A stretch of 64,000 nt of DNA, from positions 186,001 through 250,000 of the forward strand of contig NZ_JAAAMV010000001.1 of the NCBI RefSeq assembly GCF_009909185.1, given 5' to 3'. Positions 35,333 through 46,100 of this stretch are shown in pieces. Numbering within the stretch: the stretch's first letter is position 1; every line of letters begins with the position of its first letter. Source of the stretch: Paenibacillus glycinis (GTDB lineage Bacteria > Bacillota > Bacilli > Paenibacillales > Paenibacillaceae). Below the pieces are notes generated by a model that saw only the letters and a list, made by a program, of their open reading frames with translations, was not told the origin of the DNA and ran no database searches. The position numbers and the translations under genes were made by a program.

Positions 35333-36250
35333 CTAGTCTGCCGTGGGCGTAAACACCTTGACGGCCTTAAGCGTTCCGGATTCCTCATCCGGCTGAAAGA
35401 TACCTGCAAACAATCTATCTTCGCCATACACGCGCAGCAGCGAGCCTACATCGAAAGGCTCCTGGTCCAGTATGCCTTGAAGCGAAATCCGCTTGCCTTG
35501 GAATGCACGCTGCACGTCGGCCGCGCTGACCGTAACGCGCGGGAAATGATCCAGCGCTTCATCGGAAGCGGTCAGCCTGTCCGCAATCGTGTCTTTTAGC
35601 GCCGCGATTTCTTCCAGCGTCAGGCAATCTTCCTGCGTAAATCCGCCCGACATCGTCCTCGTCAGCCGGACCATCACGGACGGCACGCTGAGCGCCTCGC
35701 CGATATCGACGCACAGCGTTCGGATGTACGTTCCTTTCGAGCAGACGACGGAGAAACGGATGACGGGATGCGGCTGATCCAACTGAACCTCTAACAAGTC
35801 CAGCTCGTATATGGTCACTTTGCGGGACTGCCTTTCGATGACCTGGCCTTCCCGCGCAAGCTCGTACAATCGTTTGCCGTCTACCCGGACTGCCGAATAC
35901 ATCGGAGGTACCTGATCGATCTCGCCGATAAAGGATGCCAATACCTCGCGAATTTGCTGTTCATCGATAACGACTTCGGGCAACTCCTTGATGATCGTGC
36001 CGGTCAAATCCTCCGTATCCGTCGCCAGTCCGAACTGCATGACGGCTTCGTAGGCTTTAGGCCGTTCCTGCACGTACTCCACGACGCGGGTAGCCCTTCC
36101 GATGCAGAGCGGCAGAACGCCGGTCACCTGCGGATCCAGCGTTCCGGTATGACCGATGCGTTTGACCTTTAAGATTCCCCTGACTTTCGCGACGACGTCA
36201 TGAGAGGTCCAGCCAGCCGGCTTCCAAACCGCCAATATGCCATCCATCAT
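35333..36250 (-). CDS. truB: tRNA pseudouridine(55) synthase TruB
   Basis: Makes pseudouridine-55 in the T-loop of tRNAs. 305 aa; catalytic Asp39 in GHTGTLDPQVTGVLP, preceded by KPAGWTSHDVV; PPMYSAVRVDGKRLYELAR and GTYIRTLC follow, and a small C-terminal PUA-like domain ends the protein. ATG 36250 overlaps the nrnA stop by 4 nt (ATGA), implying coupled translation. Confidence 0.97.
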   Translation of the reverse strand: MMDGILAVWKPAGWTSHDVVAKVRGILKVKRIGHTGTLDPQVTGVLPLCIGRATRVVEYVQERPKAYEAVMQFGLATDTEDLTGTIIKELPEVVIDEQQIREVLASFIGEIDQVPPMYSAVRVDGKRLYELAREGQVIERQSRKVTIYELDLLEVQLDQPHPVIRFSVVCSKGTYIRTLCVDIGEALSVPSVMVRLTRTMSGGFTQEDCLTLEEIAALKDTIADRLTASDEALDHFPRVTVSAADVQRAFQGKRISLQGILDQEPFDVGSLLRVYGEDRLFAGIFQPDEESGTLKAVKVFTPTAD

Positions 36251-37257
36251 GCGCTCAGCGCCTCTCTTACGGCTTGCACGACGGATGCGATCGAGGCTTG
36301 AATATCCTGCTGCAGCCGACAGCCCGCTGCGCGGACATGGCCGCCGCCGCCAAAGGATTGCGCGATCGCCGCCACGTCGGCTCTCCCCGACGAACGCATG
36401 CTCACTTTCACTTCGCCGTTCTCCGTTTCTTTGAACAGGATCCCGACTTCCACGCCTTCGACGTTGAGCGCGTAGTTGACGAGACCTTCCAAATCGTCGC
36501 CGACCGCACCGGTCTCCGCCATATCGTCAAAGGCCACGTACAGCCAAGCAATGCGGGTGTCCTCCGAAAACGTCAATCTGCTAAGCGCCCGCTGCAGCAG
36601 CAGCAATTGCGGCTTGGTCATGCACTCCAGCAGATGGTTGGCGATCCAATGCCCCGTAACGTCCTCGGCGAGCATGCGCGAGGCGATCTGCATGACGCGC
36701 GGGCTCGTATTGGAATAACGGAATCCGCCGGTATCCGTCAACAAACCGGTGTAGATCGCCGTCGCCGCCTCTTTGTCGATCGGAATGCCTGCAAACTCGA
36801 TAAGATCATATAAAATTTCAACCGTTGCCGCGGCGTCGACCCGAATCAAATTATGGGCGCCGAAGGCATCGTTCGTTGGATGATGGTCGATATTCAGCAG
36901 CTGCGCCTGTTCCGCGAAGCAGTCCTTGACGGTGCCGATTCGGCGGAAATCCGCGCAATCGACTGCAATGACACGGTCGAACTTCTCGTCCGGCGGTTGT
37001 TTGCCGTAGTGGATGACCGACGCTGACGCTTCCAGGAAATGGAGCCGTACCGGGACGGCTCCTTCGTTGATCAACACCGGCTGTTTGCCCAGCTGCCGGA
37101 GCAGCCAGCCGACGACGAGCGTCGAGCTGATGGCGTCTCCGTCAGGCTGAACATGCGAGACGACAAGAAATCTGCTGCCGTCCCGGATAAAATCCAATGC
37201 GTCCCGCAGCTGAGCTTGATAAGCGGCTGAAAACGCCGCCGCGTTCGACGCGGTCAT
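36247..37257 (-). CDS. nrnA: bifunctional oligoribonuclease/PAP phosphatase NrnA
   Basis: DHH-DHHA1 family phosphoesterase that degrades nano-RNAs (and pGpG) and dephosphorylates 3'-phosphoadenosine 5'-phosphate. 336 aa with [12 protein letters not shown] near 34, AVDCAD near 98, the signature DHHPTN near 123 and the DHHA1 substrate motif [10 protein letters not shown] near 306. It overlaps rbfA upstream and truB downstream by 4 nt each, within the translation operon. Confidence 0.95.
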   Translation of the reverse strand: MTASNAAAFSAAYQAQLRDALDFIRDGSRFLVVSHVQPDGDAISSTLVVGWLLRQLGKQPVLINEGAVPVRLHFLEASASVIHYGKQPPDEKFDRVIAVDCADFRRIGTVKDCFAEQAQLLNIDHHPTNDAFGAHNLIRVDAAATVEILYDLIEFAGIPIDKEAATAIYTGLLTDTGGFRYSNTSPRVMQIASRMLAEDVTGHWIANHLLECMTKPQLLLLQRALSRLTFSEDTRIAWLYVAFDDMAETGAVGDDLEGLVNYALNVEGVEVGILFKETENGEVKVSMRSSGRADVAAIAQSFGGGGHVRAAGCRLQQDIQASIASVVQAVREALSA

Positions 37258-37616
37258 TGCTCGTCTCTCCCGCCGCCGGAATTGATGTTCGTCAGCAGCG
37301 ATTCGATTCGGCTGCCGTACTCGATGCTACTGTCGAACTTGAACAGCAGCTCCGGCGTATGGCGGAATCGAATGCGTTTGCCCAGTTCCGAACGGATAAA
37401 TCCGGTTCCGCGCGCCAGCGCCTTGAGCGTCTCTTCCTTCTGCTCGTCGCTGCCCAGCACGCTCAGGTAGACGCGCGCCTGCGACAGGTCGTTCGTGACT
37501 TCCACGCCCGTCACCGTAATGAATCCGATGCGCGGATCTTTAAGCTCGGTCTGGATGATCGTGCTGAGCTCTTTCTTGATTTGTTCGCCTACGCGTCCTA
37601 CGCGGACTTTGGCCAT
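37254..37616 (-). CDS. rbfA: 30S ribosome-binding factor RbfA
   Basis: Assembly factor needed for late 16S rRNA processing of the 30S subunit and cold adaptation. 120 aa, KH-like fold; [18 protein letters not shown] and [20 protein letters not shown] are diagnostic. It starts 7 nt after the infB stop, with AGAGAGG in the gap. Confidence 0.96.
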   Translation of the reverse strand: MAKVRVGRVGEQIKKELSTIIQTELKDPRIGFITVTGVEVTNDLSQARVYLSVLGSDEQKEETLKALARGTGFIRSELGKRIRFRHTPELLFKFDSSIEYGSRIESLLTNINSGGGRDEQ

Positions 37617-37623
37617 CGGTCAA

Positions 37624-40551
37624 TCACCTCTCTACGGACTCCATGATGAAGGCTTCGATAACGTCTCCCTCTTTGAGGTCATTGTACCTATCGAGCGTAA
37701 TGCCGCACTCGTAGCCTTGGGCCACTTCCTTGGCGTCGTCCTTGAACCGTTTGAGCGATTCGATTTCGCCTTCGAACACCACGATGCCGCCGCGGATCAA
37801 GCGGGCTTTCGCGTTGCGCGTGATTTTGCCGGACGTTACCATGCAGCCCGCGATAACGCCGACCTTGGTCACTTTGAACAGGTTGCGGATTTCGGCTTGG
37901 CCGATGATCACTTCTTTGAATACCGGATCCAGCATGCCTTTCATCGCGTGCTCGATCTCGTCGATCACGTTGTAAATGATGCTGTGGAGACGAATATCCA
38001 CTTTCTCCTGCTCGGCCGTTGCGAGCGCCTGCGGCTCCGGACGAACGTTGAAGCCGATGACGATCGCGCTCGACGCGGCAGCCAGGTTGATATCCGACTC
38101 CGTGATCGCGCCCGCGCCGCTGTGAATGATTTTAACGCGAACGCCTTCGATGTCGATCTTCGCGAGCGAGCCTTTGAGGGCCTCGGAAGAACCTTGCACG
38201 TCGGCTTTGATGATAACGTTGAGATCCTTGATCTCGCCGTCTTTAATATGATTGTACAAATCTTCGAGCGTTACGCGCGAATTCGCGCCAAGCTCGGTTT
38301 GGCGATGCTTGATGGCACGGCGATCGGCGATCGCGCGCGCTTTGCGCTCGTCTTCGAATACGAGGAAGGGATCGCCCGCTTGCGGCACTTCCGTCAAACC
38401 GGTGATCTCGATCGGCGTGCTCGGTCCCGCTTCCTTCAGACGGCGGCCCTTGTCGTTGACCATGGCGCGGACGCGTCCGAAGCAATTGCCTGCAACGAAG
38501 GCGTCGCCGATCTTAAGCGAACCGTGCTGCACGAGGATACGCGCGACCGGCCCTTTGCCTTTGTCGAGCTCGGCCTCGATGACCGTACCGCGCGCCCGTT
38601 TGTTCGGGTTCGCTTTGTAGTCGTTCACTTCGGCGACGAGCAGGATCATCTCAAGCAGCTCTTCGAGGCCGATGCGTTGTTTCGCGGAAACGTTGACGAA
38701 AATCGTATCGCCGCCCCACTCTTCCGGCACGAGACCGTACTCGGTCAAGCTTTGCTTGATTTTGTCCGGATCGGAGCCCGGCTTATCGATTTTGTTGACG
38801 GCCACGATGATCGGCACGTTCGCCGCTTTCGCGTGGTTGATCGCTTCGACGGTTTGCGGCATAACGCCGTCGTCCGCCGCAACGACGATAATCGTAATAT
38901 CCGTTACCTGTGCGCCGCGGGCGCGCATGAGCGTAAACGCTTCGTGACCCGGGGTATCGAGGAACGTGATTTTCTTATGGTTGATCTCGACTTGGTACGC
39001 GCCGATATGCTGCGTGATGCCGCCTGCTTCGCCGCTCGTAACGTTCGTTTGGCGAATGGCATCCAGCAAGGTCGTTTTACCGTGGTCGACGTGACCCATG
39101 ATGGTCACGACCGGAGGACGCGCTTCGAGCAATTCCTCGTCGTCCTTCTCCTCGATCGTCTCGAATTGATCTTCTTCGACCGGGATCTTGACTTCGACCT
39201 CGACGCCGTATTCGGATGCGATCAGTTGAACCGTATCCAGATCGACCTCTTGGTTGATCGTCGCCATTACGCCGAGCGTAATGAGCTTCTTGATGACTTC
39301 GGAAGCATCCTTATGCAGCAATTTAGCCAAATCGCCGACGGTTACCGTGCCGCGGACGATGATTTTCTTCGGCGTGTTATCGATTTTCTCGCGGCGTTCC
39401 TGTTGTTGTCCGCCTTTGCCTCGGCTGTTCTTGCCCCCGCGGTTCTTGAAATTGCCGGACCGGCTGTTGTCGTCGAAACGCTTGTTGCTGTTGTACGAAT
39501 TGTTCGATGCTTTCGGATTGTTTCTTCTCCGATCGTCGGAAGGTCCGCGATTGTTATCGAACGTGCGCGCCGGTGCGCTTGTGGCGCCGCCGCTTCCGCC
39601 GCGGCTTGCCGGTTGGCTCTGCGCAGGCGCGGAGGACGAACGGAATCCGCCTTGGCCGCCGCCTTGACTGCCGCCGCCTGCCGGGCGATTGCCTTGATAG
39701 CCGCCTTGACCGCCGCCGCCTGCCGGACGGTTGCCTTGATAGCCGCCGCCTTGGCCGCTGCCCTGTCCTTGCGGACGATTGCCCTGATAACCCCCGCCTT
39801 GGCCTTGCGGACGGCTGCCTTGACCGCCTTGACCGCTGCCTTGGCCCTGCGGACGGTTGCCTTGGTAGCCGCCGCCTTGGCCGCCTGCCGGACGGTTGCC
39901 TTGGTAACCGCCGCCTTGGCCTTGCGGGCGATTGCCTTGATAGCCGCCGCCTTGCCCTTGCGGACGGTTGCCTTGGTAGCCGCCGCCTTGGCCCTGCGGG
40001 CGATTGCCTTGACCTTGCGGACGGCTGCCTTGACCGCCTTGGCCTTGCGGACGCTGATTGCTGTTGTCGCTGCTTGCCGATGAACTGCCCGATGATTGCG
40101 CGGTCGAAGCCGAGCTGGCCGGCGTCTGACTTGTCGTCGTATTCGCGGACGATGCCGCGGTCGTGGTTGATTCCGTTGTATGTGAAATAGTCGTATTCCC
40201 CTGTTTTTCATTCGTATTTTTGTTTCCTTGCCCCTGCTGCACGGAAGCATTGAGCGTATGCTGAGGCTTGCGCTCCTGCTGGCCTTGCTGCCCTGGACGG
40301 TTGGACGACTGCGCCGCCGAAATCGTCGCGTTCTCCTGCGCGCGTTTGGCTGCTGCGTTCGCTTTGATATCCCGGAAGAAGCCTTCCACCTTCGAAACCA
40401 TCTCATTCTCCATGACGCTCATATGATTGTTCACGGGCAGATTGAGACGTTTTAGAATGGTGATGATTTCTTTGCTGCTCATGCTGAGCGATTTCGCGTA
40501 TTCGTATACGCGCAATTTATCTTTATTGTCTTTGTCTTGTTGTTTAGTCAA
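37624..40551 (-). CDS. infB: translation initiation factor IF-2
   Basis: GTPase that recruits initiator tRNA to the ribosome. At 975 aa it is longer than many Bacillus homologues. Residues 1-60 form an IF2_N domain ([16 protein letters not shown]); about 70-390 are disordered, with an unusual Gly/Gln/Arg/Asn/Pro repeat tract at about 166-303. A second IF2_N-like domain (about 398-450) precedes the G domain, which has GHVDHGKT at 486, DTPGH, and NKID; domains II-IV complete the protein. TTG 40551 follows GGAGGT and overlaps the end of ylxQ by 8 nt. Confidence 0.97.
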   Translation of the reverse strand: MTKQQDKDNKDKLRVYEYAKSLSMSSKEIITILKRLNLPVNNHMSVMENEMVSKVEGFFRDIKANAAAKRAQENATISAAQSSNRPGQQGQQERKPQHTLNASVQQGQGNKNTNEKQGNTTISHTTESTTTAASSANTTTSQTPASSASTAQSSGSSSASSDNSNQRPQGQGGQGSRPQGQGNRPQGQGGGYQGNRPQGQGGGYQGNRPQGQGGGYQGNRPAGGQGGGYQGNRPQGQGSGQGGQGSRPQGQGGGYQGNRPQGQGSGQGGGYQGNRPAGGGGQGGYQGNRPAGGGSQGGGQGGFRSSSAPAQSQPASRGGSGGATSAPARTFDNNRGPSDDRRRNNPKASNNSYNSNKRFDDNSRSGNFKNRGGKNSRGKGGQQQERREKIDNTPKKIIVRGTVTVGDLAKLLHKDASEVIKKLITLGVMATINQEVDLDTVQLIASEYGVEVEVKIPVEEDQFETIEEKDDEELLEARPPVVTIMGHVDHGKTTLLDAIRQTNVTSGEAGGITQHIGAYQVEINHKKITFLDTPGHEAFTLMRARGAQVTDITIIVVAADDGVMPQTVEAINHAKAANVPIIVAVNKIDKPGSDPDKIKQSLTEYGLVPEEWGGDTIFVNVSAKQRIGLEELLEMILLVAEVNDYKANPNKRARGTVIEAELDKGKGPVARILVQHGSLKIGDAFVAGNCFGRVRAMVNDKGRRLKEAGPSTPIEITGLTEVPQAGDPFLVFEDERKARAIADRRAIKHRQTELGANSRVTLEDLYNHIKDGEIKDLNVIIKADVQGSSEALKGSLAKIDIEGVRVKIIHSGAGAITESDINLAAASSAIVIGFNVRPEPQALATAEQEKVDIRLHSIIYNVIDEIEHAMKGMLDPVFKEVIIGQAEIRNLFKVTKVGVIAGCMVTSGKITRNAKARLIRGGIVVFEGEIESLKRFKDDAKEVAQGYECGITLDRYNDLKEGDVIEAFIMESVER
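39643..40056 (-). repeat. in-frame Gly/Gln/Arg/Asn/Pro repeats within infB
   Basis: About ten imperfect copies of a 12-residue unit ([12 protein letters not shown] and variants with NRPAGG or SGQGG), nearly identical at the DNA level in places. They encode a flexible N-terminal region of IF-2. Confidence 0.9.
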
Positions 40552-40879
40552 TATACGCCACCTCCGTAGGTTCAGTTAAGCTTTGGACGATACTCTTGGC
40601 GAAGCCGGCATCCGTCAAACCCAGAATGACCCGCTCCGATTTGCCGATCGCTTCTCCGAGCGCGACCCGGTCGAAAGCTTCCACGCAATTCGTATTGTAC
40701 GTCGCGCATTTGTCGCGAAACTTCTTCTTCGTATTATCTGATGCATCCGCCGCGACTATGACCAGTTTCGCCTTTCCTTGCCTGACGGATTTCAATACGG
40801 TTTCGTCGCCGGTCACCAGTTTGCCTGCCCGCATCGCCATGCCGAGCATGGCGAGCGCTTTATGCTTCTTCTTGTTCAT
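40544..40879 (-). CDS. ylxQ: L7Ae/L30e-family RNA-binding protein YlxQ
   Basis: Small RNA-binding protein of the L7Ae/L30e/S12e/Gadd45 fold, 111 aa from ATG 40879 ([20 protein letters not shown]). The homologue binds kink-turn-type RNA; its cellular role is uncertain. It overlaps ylxR by 20 nt upstream and infB by 8 nt downstream, in the classic nusA-ylxR-ylxQ-infB order. The frame is open to 40939, but that leader is not family-like. Confidence 0.9.
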   Translation of the reverse strand: MNKKKHKALAMLGMAMRAGKLVTGDETVLKSVRQGKAKLVIVAADASDNTKKKFRDKCATYNTNCVEAFDRVALGEAIGKSERVILGLTDAGFAKSIVQSLTEPTEVAYID

Positions 40880-41183
40880 CGTCCATCGCATCCTTACCGG
40901 CGTTAAACTCATCCTCGACGGCGATAAAATCCCGCGCAAGCTGATCGTAGATTTCCGGTCCGACCGTTTGCTTCAGCGCCCGGTCGAGCGCCCGGCTTTT
41001 CTTCGCCAGCCTGAAGCATTCCACCTTGCCGCAAAGATAAGCGCCGCGTCCCGCTTTTTTGCCCGTTAAGTCGATCAGGACGGCTTCGTCCGGCGTTCGC
41101 ACGACCCGGATGAGCTCTTTTTTCGGCTTCATTTCTTGACAAGCCACGCATTTGCGCAGCGGAATTTTTCTCGGTCTCACCAT
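40860..41183 (-). CDS. ylxR: YlxR family RNA-binding protein (RnpM)
   Basis: DUF448 protein of 107 aa; the N terminus MVRPRKIPLRKCVACQEM and the central GRGAYLCGKVECF are characteristic. The family has been reported to bind and modulate RNase P RNA (RnpM) in B. subtilis (from memory). AGGAGG precedes ATG 41183. The acidic C-terminal tail (AMDDEQEEA) overlaps the start of ylxQ. Confidence 0.93.
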   Translation of the reverse strand: MVRPRKIPLRKCVACQEMKPKKELIRVVRTPDEAVLIDLTGKKAGRGAYLCGKVECFRLAKKSRALDRALKQTVGPEIYDQLARDFIAVEDEFNAGKDAMDDEQEEA

Positions 41184-41215
41184 TCATCCCTCCTGATACG
41201 CTTCCCCGTTTGCTC

Positions 41216-42313
41216 TTAGTCGATGGAGACGGAATCCTGATGCATGGTGCTCATGGGCGATTTCGGGCGGCCGAACTCCTGCTCCGCCTGCGTTTCGCTC
41301 TTGATATCGATTTTCCAGCCGGTCAGCTTGGCCGCCAGCCGCGCGTTCTGGCCCTTGATTCCGATCGCGAGCGAGAGCTGGTAATCCGGCACGATGACGC
41401 GCGCCATCTTCTCCTGCTCGTACACGATGACCTCGATGACCTTGGAAGGACTAAGCGCATTCGCCACGTATTCTTCCACGCTTTCGGACCAGCGCACGAT
41501 ATCGATCTTCTCGCCCTTCAGCTCCGTTACGATCGTCTGGACGCGCATGCCCTTCTGGCCTACGCAGGATCCGACCGGATCAACTTCCGCATTGCGCGAA
41601 TGCACGGCGATTTTGGAACGGAAGCCCGCTTCGCGCGCAACGGAACGAATCTCGACCACCCCGTCGTAAATCTCCGGCACTTCCAGCTCGAACAAACGTT
41701 TGAGCAAGCCGGGATGCGTGCGCGACAAGAAGATTTGCGGCCCCTTCGTCGTGTTCTCCACTTTCGTGATGAAGGACTTGACGCGGTCGCCGTGCTTGAA
41801 TTTATCCGTCGGCATCAGCTCCGTCAGCGGCAGGACCGCTTCCACTTTGCCAAGATCGATAAACAGGTTGCGCACGTCCTGGCGCTGCACGATGCCGTTC
41901 ACGATATCTTCTTCCTTGTCGATAAAGGCATTGTAGATCAAGCCGCGCTCCGCTTCGCGAATGCGCTGCGTCACGACCTGCTTCGCCGTTTGCGCCGCGA
42001 TCCGGCCAAAGTCGCGAGGCGTCACTTCGATCTCCGCGACGTCGTCGAGCGTATAATGCGGGTTGATTTCGCGGGAAGCCTCCACCGAAATTTCAAGGCG
42101 CGGGTCCAGCACGTCTTCGACGACGGTTTTGCGCGCATACACTTTGATGACGCCCGTAAACCGGTTGATGTCCACCCGTACGTTCTGGGCGGTGTTAAAA
42201 TTGCGTTTGTAACTAGAAATCAGGGCCGCCTCGATCGCTTCCAGCAAAATATCTTTGCTGATCCCTTTCTCTCTTTCGATTTCCGTCAATGCTTCGATAA
42301 ATTCCATGCTCAT
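41216..42313 (-). CDS. nusA: transcription termination/antitermination protein NusA
   Basis: RNA polymerase-binding factor that promotes pausing and hairpin termination. 365 aa: N-terminal polymerase-binding domain (1-125), S1 domain (about 135-200), then two KH domains ([15 protein letters not shown] near 243 and [18 protein letters not shown] near 313). As in other Firmicutes it lacks the acidic C-terminal repeats of E. coli NusA. Second gene of its operon after rimP, 66 nt apart. Confidence 0.97.
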   Translation of the reverse strand: MSMEFIEALTEIEREKGISKDILLEAIEAALISSYKRNFNTAQNVRVDINRFTGVIKVYARKTVVEDVLDPRLEISVEASREINPHYTLDDVAEIEVTPRDFGRIAAQTAKQVVTQRIREAERGLIYNAFIDKEEDIVNGIVQRQDVRNLFIDLGKVEAVLPLTELMPTDKFKHGDRVKSFITKVENTTKGPQIFLSRTHPGLLKRLFELEVPEIYDGVVEIRSVAREAGFRSKIAVHSRNAEVDPVGSCVGQKGMRVQTIVTELKGEKIDIVRWSESVEEYVANALSPSKVIEVIVYEQEKMARVIVPDYQLSLAIGIKGQNARLAAKLTGWKIDIKSETQAEQEFGRPKSPMSTMHQDSVSID

Positions 42314-42379
42314 TGGAAATGAGTTCCCCCTTTCGACTGGTTCCCTAACGTTATAATAAAGCCAACTCTTCCAAGTCTT

Positions 42380-42841
42380 TTAGAAGACAATGGCCAAACG
42401 GGCGCTTGCTACTTTCGCATACGGAATCGCATGCTTCTTCTTGCCGATTTCCACGACCGCTTCTTCGCCGTCGAAGGAGAGCAGCGTGCCCTCGAATTCT
42501 TTCAAGCCGCCGATCGGCTCATAGGTGGTCACGAATACATGCTTGCCCACGGCCTTGGCGACATCCTCGGGCTTCTTCAGCGGGCGCTCCGCGCCGGGCG
42601 AAGATACTTCCAGGAAGTAAGCATCGGAAATCGGATCGTTCTCGTCGAGCTTCTCGCTCAAAAACTCGCTGATCCGTCCGCATTCGTCGATATCGATATT
42701 GCCTTCTTTGTCGACGTAGACCCGAAGAAACCAGTTGCTTCCTTCTTTGACATACTCCACGTCCACGAGTTCAAATCCATTTTCGTCGAGAAACGGTTTG
42801 ACCATTTCCTCGACGGCGGTTTTGATTTTAGGTGTGCTCAA
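42380..42841 (-). CDS. rimP: ribosome maturation factor RimP
   Basis: Needed for maturation of the 30S subunit. 153 aa from TTG 42841, with GGGAGG 9 nt upstream; the N terminus ([19 protein letters not shown]) then matches the family, and the frame to 42877 is an extension. [12 protein letters not shown] and [15 protein letters not shown] are diagnostic, and an SH3-like C-terminal domain follows. It heads the rimP-nusA-ylxR-ylxQ-infB-rbfA-nrnA-truB-ribF unit. Confidence 0.95.
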   Translation of the reverse strand: MSTPKIKTAVEEMVKPFLDENGFELVDVEYVKEGSNWFLRVYVDKEGNIDIDECGRISEFLSEKLDENDPISDAYFLEVSSPGAERPLKKPEDVAKAVGKHVFVTTYEPIGGLKEFEGTLLSFDGEEAVVEIGKKKHAIPYAKVASARLAIVF

Positions 42842-42969
42842 AAACGATGTACCTCCCACTGCAGCCGGTCGTCTCATTGTCGCGCTGTCAGTAAATTTTC
42901 AGCCGAAAAGCAATCTTGAAGTATAGCTTCTTGCCATTCGTAAACGTAAAAAGGTGCAGACAAAACGTA

Positions 42970-42991
42970 AAGAGTGGGTTTCCCCACTCTT
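42970..42991 (-). promoter_or_regulatory. hairpin in the rimP-nusA leader
   Basis: Nine perfect base pairs closed by a GAAA loop on the minus strand (AAGAGTGGG-GAAA-CCCACTCTT), followed by only a weak T-rich stretch. It could be an attenuator or an mRNA-stabilising stem. Confidence 0.5.
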
Positions 42992-43027
42992 CTGCGAAAA
43001 AGTCGTATCATCAGCATTACCAGAAAG

Positions 43028-43056
43028 ATTATATCATAACCATGTAGTGGTGACAA
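43028..43056 (-). promoter_or_regulatory. strong sigma-A promoter of the rimP-nusA-infB operon
   Basis: TTGTCA (43051-43056), 17-bp spacer, perfect TATAAT (43028-43033) preceded by TGA, giving an extended -10. Confidence 0.85.
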
Positions 43057-43166
43057 TAAGGGACGCCGGAATGCGCGATCGGGGCGGTCCATCGCCCCGG
43101 GCGGCGGCGAACTTGCGGCCGCCGTCGAACGCGCGATGCCGGACACGCACGCCGATCAGCGATCCC

Positions 43167-46100
43167 TTAAAACAACGATAATTGATTCGACTCCGGCAAT
43201 CCGCGGAAGCAGCCCATGCCCGTCAACACTTCGACGATCGTCTTCGTCGCCTTCGACTTCTGCTGGAAGTCTTCGATGGACAAGAATTCCCCGAAATCGC
43301 GCGCGGCGGCAATGTTGCGGGCCGCGTTTTCGCCGATTCCGCTGATCGCGCCGAATGGCGGGATCAACGAAGTGCCGTCGACGATGAAGCGCGTCGCTTC
43401 GGAACGATACAGATCGACCGGCTTGAACGAGAAGCCGCGGGCGGTCATCTCGAGCGACATCTCGAGCAGGGAGACGCTGTTCTTTTCTTTCGGCGTGGCG
43501 CTGAAGCCTTTTTGCTCGATTTCGATCAGCTTCTTCAATATCGCGTCGTAACCTTGGCACAGCAGCTCCAGATCGAAATCCTCGGCCCGGATTGAGAAAT
43601 ACGTTGCATAATAATGGATGGGATAATACAGCTTGAAGAATGCCGTCCGCACGGCGGAAATAACGTAAGCCGCGGCATGGGCTTTCGGGAACATGTATTC
43701 GATCTTGAGACACGAATCGATGTACCACTGCGGCACTTTGCATCGCTTCATCTCTTCGATCCATTCGGGAGTCAAACCGCGTCCCTTACGCACGCTTTCC
43801 GTGATCTTAAACGCGAGTCCCGCATCCATGCCGGCTTTATAAATAAGAAACAGCATGATATCGTCCCGGCAGCCGATGACCGTCTTGATCGTGCAGGTCC
43901 GGTTCTTGATCAGCTCCTGCGCATTGCCGAGCCATACGCCCGTACCGTGGGACAAGCCCGAGATTTGCAGCAAATCCGCGAACGTCGAAGGCTTCGTCTC
44001 TTCCAGCATCTGGCGCACGAATTTCGTTCCCATCTCCGGAACGCCGTACGTTGCGACCGAGGAGCGAATCTTCTCCGGCGATATGCCCAAGGCATCGGTC
44101 GAGCTGAACATGCTCATGACCTTGGGATCGTTCATCGGAATCGTCGTCGGATCGACGCCGGTCAAGTCCTGCAGCATCCGCATCATGGTCGGATCGTCGT
44201 GCCCGAGAATATCGAGCTTCAGCAGGTTTTCCTCGAATGCGTGATAATCGAAATGCGTCGTCTGCCATTCGGCATTTTGGTCGTCCGCGGGATACTGCAC
44301 GGGCGTGACGTCTTCCACGTCGATATAATCGGGTACGACGACGATGCCGCCGGGATGCTGTCCCGTGCTTCGCTTGACGCCTGTGCAGCCGCTGGCCAGC
44401 CTTGAGAGTTCGGCGCCGCGCCATTTCTTGCCCTTGTCTTCCTCGTATTTCTTGGCGAATCCGTAAGCGGTCTTCTCCGCAACCGTACCGATCGTCCCTG
44501 CGCGGTACACCGCTTTTTCGCCGAACATGATTTTCGTGAAGTTATGCGCCGTCGCCTGATATTCGCCGGAGAAGTTCAAGTCGATATCGGGAACTTTATC
44601 TCCTTTGAAGCCCAGGAACGTCTCGAACGGAATGTCCTGTCCTTCGCCCTTCAGCGGTTTCCCGCAATTCGGGCAAATCTTGTCCGGCAGATCGAAACCG
44701 CTCGGGTAACTGCCGTCGAGGAACCATTCGCTGTATTTGCAAGCCTCGTTCAAGCAGGTATAGTGCGCAGGGAGCGGGTTTACCTCGGATATGCCGAGGA
44801 AAGTCGCGACGACGGAAGATCCGACCGAACCCCGCGAGCCGACGAGATAGCCATCCTCGTTGGATTTTTTGACGAGACGCTCCGAGATCAGATAGTTCGC
44901 CGAAAAGCCCGCTTTGGTAATCGGCACGAGCTCTTTCTCCAAGCGCTGCACGACGACCTCCGGAATCGGCTCCCCGTAAAGACGCCTTGCCGTTTCGTAG
45001 CAGGTATTGCGCATCTCCTCGTCGGCGCCTTCCATGATCGGAACGAACAGCTTCGAAGGAAACAAATCGAACGGCTCGAACCGGTCGGTCAGCTCGTTCG
45101 TGTTCTTCACGACGACCTCGTACGCGCGCGCTTCGCCAAGGAAGGCGAACTCTGCCAGCATCTCTTTGGTCGTCCGGAAGTGTGCGTCCGGTTTCGTGAT
45201 ATCCTTCAGCGGGCTGAAGCCCGTGATGCCGTGAATCGTAATGTCCCGGAACATTTTATCCCGTTGAACCAGATAATGCACGTTGCCGGTCGCGATAACC
45301 GGCTTGCCCAGCTTATCGCCGATCTCGCAGACGCGGCGCAGCGCCTGTTCGATCTCGGCCCGGCTGGCGACGAAGCCTTTCTCGACCAGATGCATGTAGA
45401 AGGTGACCGGCTGGATCTCGAGCACGTCGTAATAACGGGCGGTTTCCTCGGCTTCTTCCATCGACTTGTTCAGGACCGCTTCGAAGAATTCGCCTTTCTC
45501 GCAGCCGGAAATGATCAATAGTCCTTCGCGGAGCTCGGTCAGCTTGCTCTTCGGAATGGTCGCGACGCGCTTGAAATATTGCGTATGGGATAAGGATATC
45601 AATTTGAATAAGTTCTTCTTGCCGACCGCATTCAACGCGTAAATGCAGCAATGGAACGGCCGCATGTTGGATAAATCGAGCCCTACGTAATCGTTCAGCA
45701 TATGCAGGCCGGTAATGTTCCGGCCAGCCGCGTCGCCGATCAGGCCGAACAACACGCCTCCTAGGGCGATGGAGTCGTCGATGGCGCGGTGAGCGTTCTC
45801 GAGACTGATTTTGAATTTATCGGCCAAGGTGCCCAGCCGGTGGTTCTTCATCGTCGGATGCAGGAAACGCGCCAGCTCCAGCGTGTCGAGCACGGGATTC
45901 TTGATCTCCGGCATGCCGTAGAGCTTGCAGGCGGCCTGGATGAAGCCCATATCGAAGCGCGCGTTATGCGCCACGAGCACCGCGTCGCCGATAAATTCGA
46001 CGAACTCGCGCATCTTCGGCTCCAGCTCCGGCGCGTCGACGACCATCTCGTTCGTGATGTTCGTCAGCTGCTGGATGTTGTACGGAATATTCTCATGCGG

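Larger units (their letters stand above)
42842..43166. other. polC-rimP intergenic region: promoter, leader hairpin and GC-rich inverted repeats
   Basis: No gene is seen. From polC towards rimP: about 100 bp of very GC-rich DNA with nested inverted repeats (43066-43150), a sigma-A promoter (43028-43056), then a leader of about 180 nt with a perfect 9-bp hairpin and 4-nt loop at 42970-42991. Confidence 0.7.

Noticed and set aside
37495-40083. 862-codon plus-strand open frame
   Set aside because: Exactly antisense to infB; its long Ala/Leu/Thr/Val-rich run mirrors the IF-2 repeat tract. GC-rich minus-strand genes commonly leave such open shadows.
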